Part shown: one piece after another, positions 1 to 7,820 of the stretch | Layout of the letters: each line of letters opens with the position of its first letter | Position numbering within the stretch: position 1 is the stretch's first letter | Assembly: GCA_964651335.1 (NCBI GenBank) | Contig: CAZYVT010000024.1 | Coordinates: forward strand, 1-48,316 | Length of the DNA: 48,316 nucleotides | Direction of reading: 5' to 3' | Source of the DNA: 2-02-FULL-66-14 sp964651335 | Lineage (GTDB): Bacteria > Pseudomonadota > Gammaproteobacteria > Burkholderiales > SG8-39 | Made by a program: the position numbers and the translations under genes | Notes under the pieces: generated by a model | Seen by the model: the letters and a program-made list of their open reading frames with translations, nothing else | Database searches by the model: none | What the model was told of the DNA's origin: nothing

Positions 1-2
1 AC

Positions 3-494
3 GTGGTGATCGTCATGACGACCAATGCCGGCGCCGAATCGCTGGCCAGGACGTCGATGGGATTCACTTCGAACAAGCAGATCGGCGACGAGATGGAGGC
101 GATCAGGAAGATGTTCACGCCGGAGTTCAGGAACCGGCTGGACGCCATGATCTCGTTCGCGGCGCTGAGCCACGAGACCATCCTGCGCGTGGTCGACAAG
201 TTCCTGATGCAACTCGAAGAGCAGCTCGCGGAGAAGAAGGTCGAAGCTGTGTTCACTCAGAAGCTCAAGGAACACCTTGCAAAGAAGGGATTCGATCCGC
301 TGATGGGCGCGCGGCCGATGGCGCGCCTGATCCAGGATACCGTGCGCCGTGCACTTGCGGACGAGCTGCTGTTCGGCAAACTCCTGCACGGCGGCAGGGT
401 CACGATCGACGTCGACGATGCGGAGAAGATCGTGCTGCGCTTCGAGGAGCAAGCTCCCGCCCCGCCGCCAGCGACCAAGGAATCGGTCGCCTGA
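3..494 (+). CDS. clpA: ATP-dependent Clp protease ATP-binding subunit ClpA, C-terminal part
   Basis: This is the 3' end of a gene that begins before the window; the reading frame is open from the first base. The product would be the AAA+ unfoldase that feeds substrates to ClpP in the cytoplasm. Visible are the end of the second AAA+ module (VIVMTTNAG, the sensor-1 region), the FRNRLDAMISF segment, and the sensor-2/C-terminal domain with GFDPLMGARPMARLIQD. The tail (about 15 residues, rich in Pro and Ala) is typical of ClpA. In many proteobacteria clpS precedes clpA, so clpS is expected just outside the window. ClpB is less likely because of the spacing and the ClpA-type tail. Confidence 0.93.
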   Translation: MVIVMTTNAGAESLARTSMGFTSNKQIGDEMEAIRKMFTPEFRNRLDAMISFAALSHETILRVVDKFLMQLEEQLAEKKVEAVFTQKLKEHLAKKGFDPLMGARPMARLIQDTVRRALADELLFGKLLHGGRVTIDVDDAEKIVLRFEEQAPAPPPATKESVA

Positions 495-502
495 CGCTGG
501 CC

Positions 503-525
503 GGGCCCGCCGAGCGGGCTGTTTC
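503..525 (+). terminator. Probable weak intrinsic terminator after clpA
   Basis: A 6-bp GC stem, GCCCGC (505-510) and GCGGGC (514-519) with a CGA loop, lies 8 bases after the clpA stop and is followed by a short interrupted T run (TGTTTCGTT). The T tract is poor, so termination may be partial. Confidence 0.5.
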
Positions 526-619
526 GTTATGCGCTCCTCAGGACGCAGCCGCTTGACAGCGCTTGCGCGCCGAGCGGAAACTCCACAGCATTTCAAAGCA
601 CAGAGGGAGGAGGCTCCTG

Positions 620-919
620 ATGCGAATCGCTATCGTTTGCGCGGTTGCGCTGGCAGTTGCGCCGCTTGCCGCGTCGGCGCAGGATGCAGCGGGGCGCAAT
701 CTCGCCGCCAGCTGCGCGATCTGCCACGGCAGTGAAGGCCGCGCCGTGACCAAGAACGTAATACCGCTCGCGGGACTGCCCAAGGACCACATCGTCACCC
801 AGATGCAGTTCTTTCGCGACGGCAAGCGCGCGGCAACCGTGATGCACCAGATCGCCAAAGGCTATACCGACCAGCAGATCGAGCAGATGGCGGCGTACTT
901 TGCCGCACAGAAGCGGTAA
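620..919 (+). CDS. fccA: Flavocytochrome c sulfide dehydrogenase, monoheme cytochrome c subunit
   Basis: A 99-residue periplasmic cytochrome c that should take electrons from the flavin subunit encoded 11 bp downstream. Residues 1-20 form a Sec signal peptide ending AASA. The single haem site is CAICH (residues 32-36), and Met75 in VMHQIAKGY is the likely sixth ligand. The start at 620 is chosen because a GGGAGGAGG ribosome-binding site sits just upstream and the signal peptide begins there; the frame is open from 563 but the extra residues have no signal character. A perfect TTGACA lies at 553-558, but no good -10 follows it. The one-haem form is shorter than the diheme FccA of purple sulfur bacteria. 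Confidence 0.87.
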   Translation: MRIAIVCAVALAVAPLAASAQDAAGRNLAASCAICHGSEGRAVTKNVIPLAGLPKDHIVTQMQFFRDGKRAATVMHQIAKGYTDQQIEQMAAYFAAQKR

Positions 920-930
920 CGGAGGGCGTC

Positions 931-2193
931 ATGCACACAATCAACCGGCGCGAATTTCTCAAACTTGCCGGCGCGACGGGGGCACTCGCCGCCGCGGGCT
1001 GTGCCACCACGGCGCCCAAGGGACGCGTGGTCGTGATCGGTGGCGGCTTCGGCGGCGCCACCGCGGCCAAGTACATCCGCATGTGGGACCCGGCGATCGA
1101 AGTCGTGCTGGTCGAGCGCGCCAACATTTTCACCTCCTGTCCCATCTCGAACCTCGTCCTGGCAGGCTACTCCTCGATGGAGGAGATCCGTCACGGCTAT
1201 GGCGGGCTGCGCAATCATGGGGTGCAGATCGTCAACGACGAGGCGACCGCCGTGGACGCGGCGAAACGGCTCGTCAAGCTCGATCGCGGCGGCGAGCTTG
1301 CCTACAACCGGCTGATCGTCTCGCCCGGCATTGACTTTACTTTCGGCGACCTTCAGGGGTACGAAGACGCCATGAAGACCGGGCGGGTGCTGCACGCCTG
1401 GAAGGCGGGCGCGCAGACGATCGAGCTGAGAAAACAGCTCGAGCAGATGAAGGACGGCGGCGTGTACGTGCTCTCGATCCCGCTCGCTCCCTACCGCTGC
1501 CCGCCAGGGCCGTACGAGCGCGCGAGCATGGTCGCAGCATACTTCAAGCAGGCGAAGCCGCGCTCCAAGGTGCTGGTGCTGGACGCAAACCCCGACGTCA
1601 CCTCCAAGGGCGGGCTTTTCAAGCGCGCGTGGAGCGACCTCTACCAGGGGATCCTGGAATACCGCGGCAACTCGAAGGCGATCGGCGTGGACGCAAAGAC
1701 GATGACCGTGAAGCTCGAGGTCGAGGACGTGAAGGGCGACGTGCTCAACGTCGTGCCCCCGCACGGCGCGGGCCAGATCGCGCGCACCGCCGGCCTCATC
1801 ACGCACAACAACCGCTGGTGTGACGTCGACTGGCGAACGATGGAGTCCAAGGCGGTGAAGGGCGTGCATGTTCTCGGCGACGCGACGCTCTCCGCGCCCG
1901 GGATGCCGAAGTCGGGCAGCATGGCGAACAACCACGCCAAGATCGCGGCCGCCGCAATCGTCGAGATTCTCAACGGCCGCGAACCGGCCCCGGTGCAGAT
2001 CATCAACACCTGCTACAGCTTCGTCTCGGAAAAGGAGGCGATTCGCGTCTCGTCGGTGCACCAGTGGGACGCCAGCCAGGGCACGCTCGTTGCGGTGAAG
2101 GGCTCGGGCGGGGTGTCCTCGGCGCGAAGCGAAGCCGAAGGTACGTTCGCCTGGAACTGGGCGCGCACGATCTGGGCGGACTCCCTCGCCTGA
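931..2193 (+). CDS. fccB: Flavocytochrome c sulfide dehydrogenase, flavoprotein subunit
   Basis: FAD-dependent sulfide dehydrogenase (sulfide to sulfur or polysulfide, electrons to cytochrome c) acting in the periplasm. The N-terminus carries a twin-arginine motif (RREFLKLAG, residues 6-14) and a small-residue stretch ending AAAGC. The Rossmann dinucleotide motif GGGFGG is at residues 37-42. Cys70 (TSCPISN) aligns with the cysteine that covalently holds FAD in the family; Cys190 (YRCPPGPYER) and Cys361 (NTCYSFV) fit the redox-active pair. Length 420 is normal for FccB/SoxF. It is paired with the cytochrome gene upstream. No sox genes or sulfide:quinone reductase are nearby, so this is a stand-alone sulfide oxidation module. 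Confidence 0.92.
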   Translation: MHTINRREFLKLAGATGALAAAGCATTAPKGRVVVIGGGFGGATAAKYIRMWDPAIEVVLVERANIFTSCPISNLVLAGYSSMEEIRHGYGGLRNHGVQIVNDEATAVDAAKRLVKLDRGGELAYNRLIVSPGIDFTFGDLQGYEDAMKTGRVLHAWKAGAQTIELRKQLEQMKDGGVYVLSIPLAPYRCPPGPYERASMVAAYFKQAKPRSKVLVLDANPDVTSKGGLFKRAWSDLYQGILEYRGNSKAIGVDAKTMTVKLEVEDVKGDVLNVVPPHGAGQIARTAGLITHNNRWCDVDWRTMESKAVKGVHVLGDATLSAPGMPKSGSMANNHAKIAAAAIVEILNGREPAPVQIINTCYSFVSEKEAIRVSSVHQWDASQGTLVAVKGSGGVSSARSEAEGTFAWNWARTIWADSLA

Positions 2194-2203
2194 CGGCCGG
2201 TTT

Positions 2204-2653
2204 TTAGCCCTTTCCCGTGGAACCGAAGCCGGCGGCGCCGCGGGCCGAGGTCTGGAACTCTTCGACCACGGCAAAATCCACCTGCCGGACGGGGACGATA
2301 ATGAGCTGCGCGATGCGCTCCATCGGCTGTATGGTGAACGCGTTCTTGCCGCGGTTCCACGCCGACACGAAGATCTGTCCCTGGTAGTCGGAGTCGATCA
2401 ATCCCACCAGGTTGCCGAGCACGATGCCGTGCTTCGCTCCCAGCCCGGAGCGCGGCAGCACGAGCGCGGCGTAGGCCGGATCTCCGAGGTGGATCGCGAT
2501 TCCCGACGGCACCAGCCGCGAATCGCCGGGCTCGAGCGTCAACGCAGCCTCCAGGCACGCCCGAAGATCGATGCCGGCCGCGCCGGTCGAACCGTAGCAA
2601 GGCATGTTCTCGCGGATCCTCGGATCGAGGATCTTCACTTCCACGGCGCGCAC
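2204..2653 (-). CDS. dut: Deoxyuridine 5'-triphosphate nucleotidohydrolase (dUTPase)
   Basis: Trimeric dUTPase, hydrolysing dUTP to dUMP and pyrophosphate to keep uracil out of DNA and supply dTMP synthesis. All five family motifs are readable: AGIDLRA (residues 26-32), PRSGLGAKHG, GLIDSDYQG with the catalytic Asp, ERIAQLI, and the C-terminal RGAAGFGSTG that closes over the active site. The start is GTG (2651-2653), one base downstream of the coaBC stop, so the two are transcribed together. The coaBC-dut order is standard in proteobacteria. It converges with fccB with only 10 bp between stops. Confidence 0.96.
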   Translation of the reverse strand: MRAVEVKILDPRIRENMPCYGSTGAAGIDLRACLEAALTLEPGDSRLVPSGIAIHLGDPAYAALVLPRSGLGAKHGIVLGNLVGLIDSDYQGQIFVSAWNRGKNAFTIQPMERIAQLIIVPVRQVDFAVVEEFQTSARGAAGFGSTGKG

Positions 2654-2654
2654 G

Positions 2655-3851
2655 CTATCGCTTTGTCCCGGCGATCAGCGCTGCGACGTGCGCAACGAGC
2701 TTGCGCGCCAGCTCGATCTTCGGTCCGCGCCCGAGCGGATGCTCGCCCTTGTCGTCGAACAGCGTGATTGCGTTCTCGTCCGATCCGAGCGCCTCGTGCG
2801 CCAGATTGGCCGCGAACAGGGGGACTCCCTTGCGCGCGCGCTTGTCCCTTGCGTGCGCACTGAGATGCTCGCTTTCGGCGGCAAAGCCGACGCAGAACGG
2901 CCCGTTTTTCTGCGCCGCGACCCAGGCGAGGATGTCGGGATTTTCCACCAGCTCGAGCGTCATGCCCCTGGCGCCGTCCTTCTTGATCTTTTGCGCGGCG
3001 CGGTTCGCGACGCGGTAATCCGATACCGCCGCGACCGAGAAGAACACGTCGCAGGCTTTGGCCGCCGCCCTGACCGCGTCGAACATTTCTCCCGCGGTGC
3101 GCACATCGACACGCGCAATGCCCGGGGGCGTCGGCAAGGCGACCGGGCCGCTCACCAGAGTCACCTCGGCGCCCGCCTCGCGTGCCGCGCGCGCGACCGC
3201 GAAGCCCATTTTCCCGGAGCTCGAATTCGTGATCACGCGCACCGGATCGATCGGCTCCTGCGTCGGACCCGCAGTCACGAGCACGCGCTTGCCGGCAAGC
3301 GCCTTGGGCTGGAAGAACGCCTCGATCTCGGCTAAGAGCTCTTCCGCCTCGAGCATCCGGCCCATTCCGGTTTCGCCGCAGGCCTGGTCTCCCGCGGCGG
3401 GACCCGCGGCCAGAACGCCATCGTCGCGCAGCGCGAGGACATTACGCTGCGTGGCGGCGTTCTCCCACATCTCCACGTTCATCGCCGGCGCCACCATCAG
3501 CGGGCATCGACGAGCGAGCACGAGGGCCGAGAGCAGGTCGTCGGCGAGACCGTTTGCAGCCTTGGCGAGAAAGTCGGCGCTCGCCGGCGCGACCACGATC
3601 AGCTCGCGATCGCGCGACAGCTCGATGTGCCCCATGTTGTCGGCGATCCGTGCGTCCCACAGATCGGTCCAGGCGGTCTGTCCGGTCAGCGCCTGCAGTG
3701 TCGCCGCGCCCACGAACCGCGTCGCCGCAACCGTCAGTACCGCCCGCACATCGCAGCCCGCCTTGATCAACAGGCGCGCAAGTGCGGCCGACTTGTATGC
3801 CGCAATGCCGCCGGTCAGTCCTAGCAGTATTCGCTTGCCTTGCAGTGTCAT
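2655..3851 (-). CDS. coaBC: Bifunctional phosphopantothenoylcysteine decarboxylase / phosphopantothenate-cysteine ligase
   Basis: Catalyses two consecutive steps of coenzyme A synthesis: ligation of cysteine to 4'-phosphopantothenate (CoaB, C-terminal half) and decarboxylation to phosphopantetheine (CoaC, N-terminal flavoprotein half). The start at 3851 is the ATG of MTLQGKRILLGLTGGIAAYK; upstream codons are low-complexity and overlap the divergent radC leader. CoaC features include GGIAAYKS and the PAMN segment (VAPAMNVEMW) with the active-site Asn. CoaB features are TAGPTQEPIDPVR and the NSSSGKMG nucleotide motif. At 398 residues it has the usual length. Cotranscribed with dut. Confidence 0.95.
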   Translation of the reverse strand: MTLQGKRILLGLTGGIAAYKSAALARLLIKAGCDVRAVLTVAATRFVGAATLQALTGQTAWTDLWDARIADNMGHIELSRDRELIVVAPASADFLAKAANGLADDLLSALVLARRCPLMVAPAMNVEMWENAATQRNVLALRDDGVLAAGPAAGDQACGETGMGRMLEAEELLAEIEAFFQPKALAGKRVLVTAGPTQEPIDPVRVITNSSSGKMGFAVARAAREAGAEVTLVSGPVALPTPPGIARVDVRTAGEMFDAVRAAAKACDVFFSVAAVSDYRVANRAAQKIKKDGARGMTLELVENPDILAWVAAQKNGPFCVGFAAESEHLSAHARDKRARKGVPLFAANLAHEALGSDENAITLFDDKGEHPLGRGPKIELARKLVAHVAALIAGTKR

Positions 3852-3915
3852 CGGGACGGCGGGCAGGCGCGTTGTACGGGAGGCAGGAATTCTAGGGGAA
3901 TTCAGGGGGGGCCGC

Positions 3916-4587
3916 ATGACGATCGCCGATTGGCCCGCCGCGGAACGTCCGCGCGAACGACTGCTCGCGCTTGGCGCGGCGGCGCTCAGCGACGCCGAAC
4001 TGATCGCCGTGTTCCTGCGCACCGGCGTGCGGGGCAAGAGCGCGCTGGACCTCGCGCGGGAGCTACTGTCCCGCTGCGGCGGCTTGTCCGGGCTTCTCGG
4101 CGCCGATCGCATGCCCGAAGGGGTCAGAGGACTTGGTGCGGCAAAGACCGCGCAGCTCGGCGCCGTGCTCGAAGTTGCTCGGCGCTGCCTGGGCGAAGAA
4201 CTGCGTTCGGGCTGTGCCCTGTCCTCTCCAAGCGCGGTGCGCGACTACCTGCGCCTTACGCTGGGCGCACGCGAGCACGAGGTATTCGTCGCCCTGTTGC
4301 TCGACGCGCAGCACCGGGTGCTGCAGACCGATGAGTTGTTTCGCGGTACGCTCACGCAGACGAGCGTCTATCCGCGCGAAGTCGTGAAGGCGGCGCTCGC
4401 CGCGAATGCCGCGGCGGTGATCTTCGCCCACAACCACCCGTCCGGTGTGGCGCAACCGAGTCAGGCCGACGAACTGTTGACCCGGCAGCTCAAGGAGGCG
4501 TTGGCGCTGGTGGACATCAAGGTACTCGATCACTTCATCGTCGCCGGAAACCAGTGCCTTTCCTTTGCCGAACGAGGACTGTTGTAA
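3916..4587 (+). CDS. radC: RadC-family JAB/MPN domain protein
   Basis: A 223-residue member of the RadC (UPF0758) family. The N-terminal part holds a helix-hairpin-helix-like region (about residues 20-90). The C-terminal JAMM metalloprotease-like domain has HNHPSG (172-177) and Asp184, the expected zinc ligands (HxH plus D). The family was once linked to DNA repair; its biochemical role is still unsettled. The start at 3916 is picked by homology (MTIADWPAAERPRERLLALG). It is transcribed away from coaBC, 64 bp apart, and followed by rpmB, an arrangement common in proteobacteria. Confidence 0.93.
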   Translation: MTIADWPAAERPRERLLALGAAALSDAELIAVFLRTGVRGKSALDLARELLSRCGGLSGLLGADRMPEGVRGLGAAKTAQLGAVLEVARRCLGEELRSGCALSSPSAVRDYLRLTLGAREHEVFVALLLDAQHRVLQTDELFRGTLTQTSVYPREVVKAALAANAAAVIFAHNHPSGVAQPSQADELLTRQLKEALALVDIKVLDHFIVAGNQCLSFAERGLL

Positions 4588-4591
4588 GCGC

Positions 4592-4621
4592 TTGGTAGAG
4601 TAAGCGATTTTCGCGTACAAT
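4592..4621 (+). promoter_or_regulatory. Predicted sigma-70 promoter of rpmB-rpmG
   Basis: TTGGTA (4592-4597), 18-bp spacer, TACAAT (4616-4621). This would start transcription near 4628, about 30 bases before rpmB. The -10 box is one mismatch from consensus. Confidence 0.7.
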
Positions 4622-4656
4622 CCGCCCCTTTTCGCAACACCCCCCGGAGCCATTTC

Positions 4657-4893
4657 ATGTCCAGAGTCTGTCAGGTCACCGGCAAGAAACCGATGAAGGG
4701 AAACCTGGTCTCGCACGCGAACAACAAGACGCGTCGCGTGTTCCAGCCCAACCTGCACTACCGCCGCTTCTGGGTCGAGAGCCAGAACCGCTGGGTGCGC
4801 CTGCGCGTTTCTACCGCGGGGCTGCGCAAGATCGACAAGGTCGGCGTCGAGGCGGTGCTGGCCGAGATCGAGGCGAAGAGAAAAGCCGCCTGA
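4657..4893 (+). CDS. rpmB: 50S ribosomal protein L28
   Basis: A 78-residue basic protein of the large ribosomal subunit. The N-terminal SRVCQVTGKKPMKGN and VSHANNKTRR segments are family hallmarks, and WVRLRVSTAGLRKIDK is the C-terminal signature. The length is exactly typical. A GGAG ribosome-binding site precedes the ATG. It is cotranscribed with rpmG, 10 bp downstream. Confidence 0.98.
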   Translation: MSRVCQVTGKKPMKGNLVSHANNKTRRVFQPNLHYRRFWVESQNRWVRLRVSTAGLRKIDKVGVEAVLAEIEAKRKAA

Positions 4894-4903
4894 GGAGCAG
4901 ACC

Positions 4904-5059
4904 ATGCGCGAGAAAATCAAGCTCGAATCGACCGCCGGCACCGGTCACTTCTATACCACCACCAAGAACAGGCGCACCACGCCGGACAAGCTGGAGCTCA
5001 AGAAGTACGACCCCAAGGCACGCAAGCACGTTCTCTACAAGGAAACGAAGCTGAAGTAA
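4904..5059 (+). CDS. rpmG: 50S ribosomal protein L33
   Basis: A 51-residue protein starting MREKIKLESTAGTGHFYTTT and ending VLYKETKLK. This is the cysteine-free form of L33 (no CxxC pairs), so it does not need zinc. A GGAG ribosome-binding site lies just upstream of the ATG. It is the second gene of the rpmB-rpmG operon and is followed at once by a strong terminator. Confidence 0.97.
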   Translation: MREKIKLESTAGTGHFYTTTKNRRTTPDKLELKKYDPKARKHVLYKETKLK

Positions 5060-5075
5060 GCGCCGCTGCCGGAAA

Positions 5076-5107
5076 ACAAAAAAGCCCGCAATCGCGGGCT
5101 TTTTTGT
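5076..5107. terminator. Bidirectional intrinsic terminator between rpmG and the desaturase
   Basis: Perfect 14-bp stem (5076-5089 with 5094-5107) around an AATC loop. It has a GCCCGC/GCGGGC core flanked by six A on the left and six T on the right, so it serves both converging transcripts. Confidence 0.92.
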
Positions 5108-5120
5108 TCTTCGTTCCTGC

Positions 5121-6299
5121 CTACACGTAACGGCGCAGCCGGCGCGAGAACTCCGCCAGCGGGCCCACGCCGCTTGCCTCGGCGCGCTGACACCAGTCCT
5201 GGAGCTGGCGGACCAGCTGCTCCTTCGAGGCGCTGGAGCGCTCCCACAACGCAACCAGCTCGTCGTGCATCGTGGTCGCGATCGCGAGCGCCCGCGAGCC
5301 TTTGAGCGCCTCGGCGAGACGCGTCCGCTCCGCCGCGGTGAGTCTTTGCAGGCGCGACAAGTATTGCTTGAGCGGCTTGAGCGCTTCGGCCTGCTGCGGG
5401 GACCAGTGGCGCAGGCGCTCGAACTCCTCCGAGTAGGTGCGCTTGAGCGATTTGGCATAGCGCTGCAGCACGTCGTAGCGGTTGGCGATGACCGCCTGCA
5501 GCGTCTGCGCGTCGCACACCGGTTTCGGCGCCTCGAAGCGCGGCGTTGGCGCGACTTTCTTCACCGTTGCGAAGCCGAGCGTCTCAAGCGCGCGGATGTA
5601 GAGCCAGCCGATGTCGAGCTCGTACCATTTCGACGACAACCTCGCCGACGCCGGAAAAGCATGGTGGTTGTTGTGCAGCTCCTCGCCACCAATCAGGATG
5701 CCCCAGGGGATGATGTTGCGGCTTGCGTCCGGCGCCGGCGTCTGCCAGCTGCGGTAGCCCCAGTAGTGGCCGATGCCATTGATCACGCCGGCCGCCCAGA
5801 ACGGAATCCACACCACCTGCACCGCGAAGATCGTGAGTCCCGGCACGATCCCGAACAGCGCAAGATCGGCGAGCCCCATCGTCGTCAGCCCGAGGACCGC
5901 GTACTTCGAATACATGTTGCGCTCAAGCCAGTCATCTGGCGTTCCGTGGCCGTAGCGCTCCATCGTTTCGCGGTTGTTGGCCTCCTTCACATACAGGAAC
6001 ACGCCGCCCCAGAGCACCCGGTTGATGCCGTAGATCTGCGGGCTGTGCGGGTCCTCGGCGGTCTCGCCCTTGGCGTGGTGCTTGCGGTGAATCGCCGCCC
6101 ATTCCTTGGTCACCATGCCCGTGGTCAACCAGAGCCAAAGGCGGAAGAAATGCGACACTACAGGGTGCAAATCGAGCGCGCGGTGCGCCTGGCAGCGGTG
6201 CAGGAAGATCGTCACTGCAGCGATGGTCACGTGCGTGAGGCCGAGCGCCACGAGCGCAACGCCCCACCAGGGTAGTTCGAATACGCCGGAAAAAAGCAT
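5121..6299 (-). CDS. Acyl-CoA desaturase (delta-9 type fatty acid desaturase)
   Basis: Membrane di-iron desaturase that introduces a cis double bond into saturated acyl-CoA or lipid-bound chains. The three histidine boxes are visible: HRCQAH (34-39), HRKHH (71-75) and HNNHH (209-213). Hydrophobic segments lie before the first box and between the second and third. The last roughly 130 residues are a charged helical extension, present in many betaproteobacterial homologues, that is not part of the catalytic core. It stands alone, converging with rpmG across the shared terminator. Confidence 0.9.
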   Translation of the reverse strand: MLFSGVFELPWWGVALVALGLTHVTIAAVTIFLHRCQAHRALDLHPVVSHFFRLWLWLTTGMVTKEWAAIHRKHHAKGETAEDPHSPQIYGINRVLWGGVFLYVKEANNRETMERYGHGTPDDWLERNMYSKYAVLGLTTMGLADLALFGIVPGLTIFAVQVVWIPFWAAGVINGIGHYWGYRSWQTPAPDASRNIIPWGILIGGEELHNNHHAFPASARLSSKWYELDIGWLYIRALETLGFATVKKVAPTPRFEAPKPVCDAQTLQAVIANRYDVLQRYAKSLKRTYSEEFERLRHWSPQQAEALKPLKQYLSRLQRLTAAERTRLAEALKGSRALAIATTMHDELVALWERSSASKEQLVRQLQDWCQRAEASGVGPLAEFSRRLRRYV

Positions 6300-6396
6300 C
6301 GAGAAGTCTTTGGTTTGCCGTCAGTAACGGCGGTGGCGGGCGGATTTTACGCGAATCCCCCCGGCACGCAAGGGCATTTGACGCGGGCGCACCCCA

Positions 6397-7674
6397 TCAG
6401 TTCCTGGTTGTGCCCTGCAGCAGCGTAACCTCCCGTTGCGGAAAGGGAATTTCGATTCCCCGGGTACGGAATTCGCTCAGGATCTGTACGCTGATGTCGG
6501 AACGGATGTTCTGGCTTCCGTGCTCGGGGTCATCGATCCAGAAACCGAGCTCAAGCTCGATGCCGCTGTCGGCGAAGTTGCTCATTTGCGCGGTCGGCTC
6601 GGGGTCGCGCAGCACGCGCGCCTGACGCTGCGCGATCTCCACGAGCAGCCGTTGCACCGGGACCAGGTCCGTGCCGTATGCCACCTGCAGCTTCACCGCA
6701 AGGCGCACCTTCTTGTCGGTGTAGGAGTGGTTGAGCACTGTGGTAGTGACCAGGGTGTCGTTCGGGATGATCGCCTCCACACCGGCGAGCGAGCGCACTA
6801 CGACATAGCGCGTCGTGATCCGCGTCACGACGCCATGCTGTTGATCGGCGCTGATCACGTCGCCCAGCCGGATCGAGCGGTCGAGCAGGATGATGAAGCC
6901 CGAAACGTAGTTGGAAGCGATCTTCTGCAACCCCAGCCCGAGGCCCACGCCGAGCGCGCCGCCGAACACCGACAGCACCGTGAGGTCCACGCCGAGGAGC
7001 GGCAGCACGACGAGCACCGCGGCCACCAGCAGCACCGCCTTGCCCAGGCGGGCGAACATCACGCGCAAGTTCGTGTGCAGACTCTCGATCCGCAGCAGCC
7101 TCGCCTCGAGCGCGCTGCCCCCCCACAGCGCGAGAAGGAGCGTCACTACGACCCAGAATGCGGCCGACGCCAGCGTCCAGAGCGAAAACTTGCTCGCACC
7201 GAACGCGATCTGCACGCCGTCGAGCAGATCTACGATCTCGGGCAGCAGCCCGGTGAGGTGCAGCGCAAGCGCGCCCCAGACCAGCGTCGCGATTGCCCGC
7301 TCCGAAGCGTCGAGCCAGGCGTTCCGTTTGCAGGTGAGCCGCAGCAGGTATACGGCGAAGCGGATTGCTGCGAGCGAACCGAACAGCGGAATCGCCACGG
7401 TCAGCAGGTTGGTCTTGTGCCAGTGCCCCAGCGCCGCGCGCCCGGCATAGAGCAAGGTCATCGCGAGCAGCGGAAAGAGTACGCGGCGAAACGCCGCCGC
7501 GCCACGCTTGAGCGCCGTGGCGCTCTCCTCCGGTGCGCGCCATTGCAGCAGCCTCGCGATCCACCACGCGGCGAGCGCGCAGGCGGCAAGCACCGCAACC
7601 TGCCAGAGGACATTCGGGTCCTGCAGGTCCGCCCACAGGTCGCGCAGCAGCCGGCCGATCTGGTTGTCGTTCAT
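6397..7674 (-). CDS. Mechanosensitive ion channel family protein (MscS type)
   Basis: A 425-residue inner-membrane channel, larger than E. coli MscS. Several hydrophobic helices fill residues 20-240. The MscS pore and beta domain follows: a glycine-rich GVGLGLGLQKIASNYVSGF segment, then LLDRSIRLGDVI and the cytoplasmic region with TTRYVVVRSLAGVEAIIPN. Likely role is release of solutes on hypo-osmotic shock. The start at 7674 is an ATG (MNDNQIGRLL). No operon partner: the next minus-strand gene (rsmB) lies about 150 bp upstream, with a tiny plus-strand frame between them. Confidence 0.88.
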   Translation of the reverse strand: MNDNQIGRLLRDLWADLQDPNVLWQVAVLAACALAAWWIARLLQWRAPEESATALKRGAAAFRRVLFPLLAMTLLYAGRAALGHWHKTNLLTVAIPLFGSLAAIRFAVYLLRLTCKRNAWLDASERAIATLVWGALALHLTGLLPEIVDLLDGVQIAFGASKFSLWTLASAAFWVVVTLLLALWGGSALEARLLRIESLHTNLRVMFARLGKAVLLVAAVLVVLPLLGVDLTVLSVFGGALGVGLGLGLQKIASNYVSGFIILLDRSIRLGDVISADQQHGVVTRITTRYVVVRSLAGVEAIIPNDTLVTTTVLNHSYTDKKVRLAVKLQVAYGTDLVPVQRLLVEIAQRQARVLRDPEPTAQMSNFADSGIELELGFWIDDPEHGSQNIRSDISVQILSEFRTRGIEIPFPQREVTLLQGTTRN

Positions 7675-7701
7675 AATCCGCGCGTAGTGAGTGTATCAAC
7701 C

Positions 7702-7818
7702 ATGCGAATCGTTGTTGCCGCTTTGCTGCTCGCCGTCCCCGCCGCGCAGGCGGGGCGGCAGCATGCGTCGCTGCTGGACCGGCACTTCGGCGCCATCGGT
7801 CTGCGGGTGCTCTGGTAA
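7702..7818 (+). CDS. Possible 38-residue secreted peptide or gene remnant
   Basis: Short frame MRIVVAALLLAVPAAQAG followed by 20 residues ending RVLW and a TAA stop. The first 17 residues read as a good Sec signal peptide with an AQA cleavage site. It starts 27 bp from the divergent MscS gene and stops 2 bp before the rsmB stop. No strong ribosome-binding site is seen. It may be a genuine tiny exported peptide, the truncated 5' end of a lost gene, or chance. Confidence 0.25.
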   Translation: MRIVVAALLLAVPAAQAGRQHASLLDRHFGAIGLRVLW

Positions 7819-7820
7819 CG

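Noticed and set aside
862..2274. Long open frame on the minus strand opposite fccB
   Set aside because: It mirrors fccB codon for codon, is rich in Arg/His/Ala, has no recognisable domain and spans the gene boundary; typical of antisense frames in high-GC DNA.
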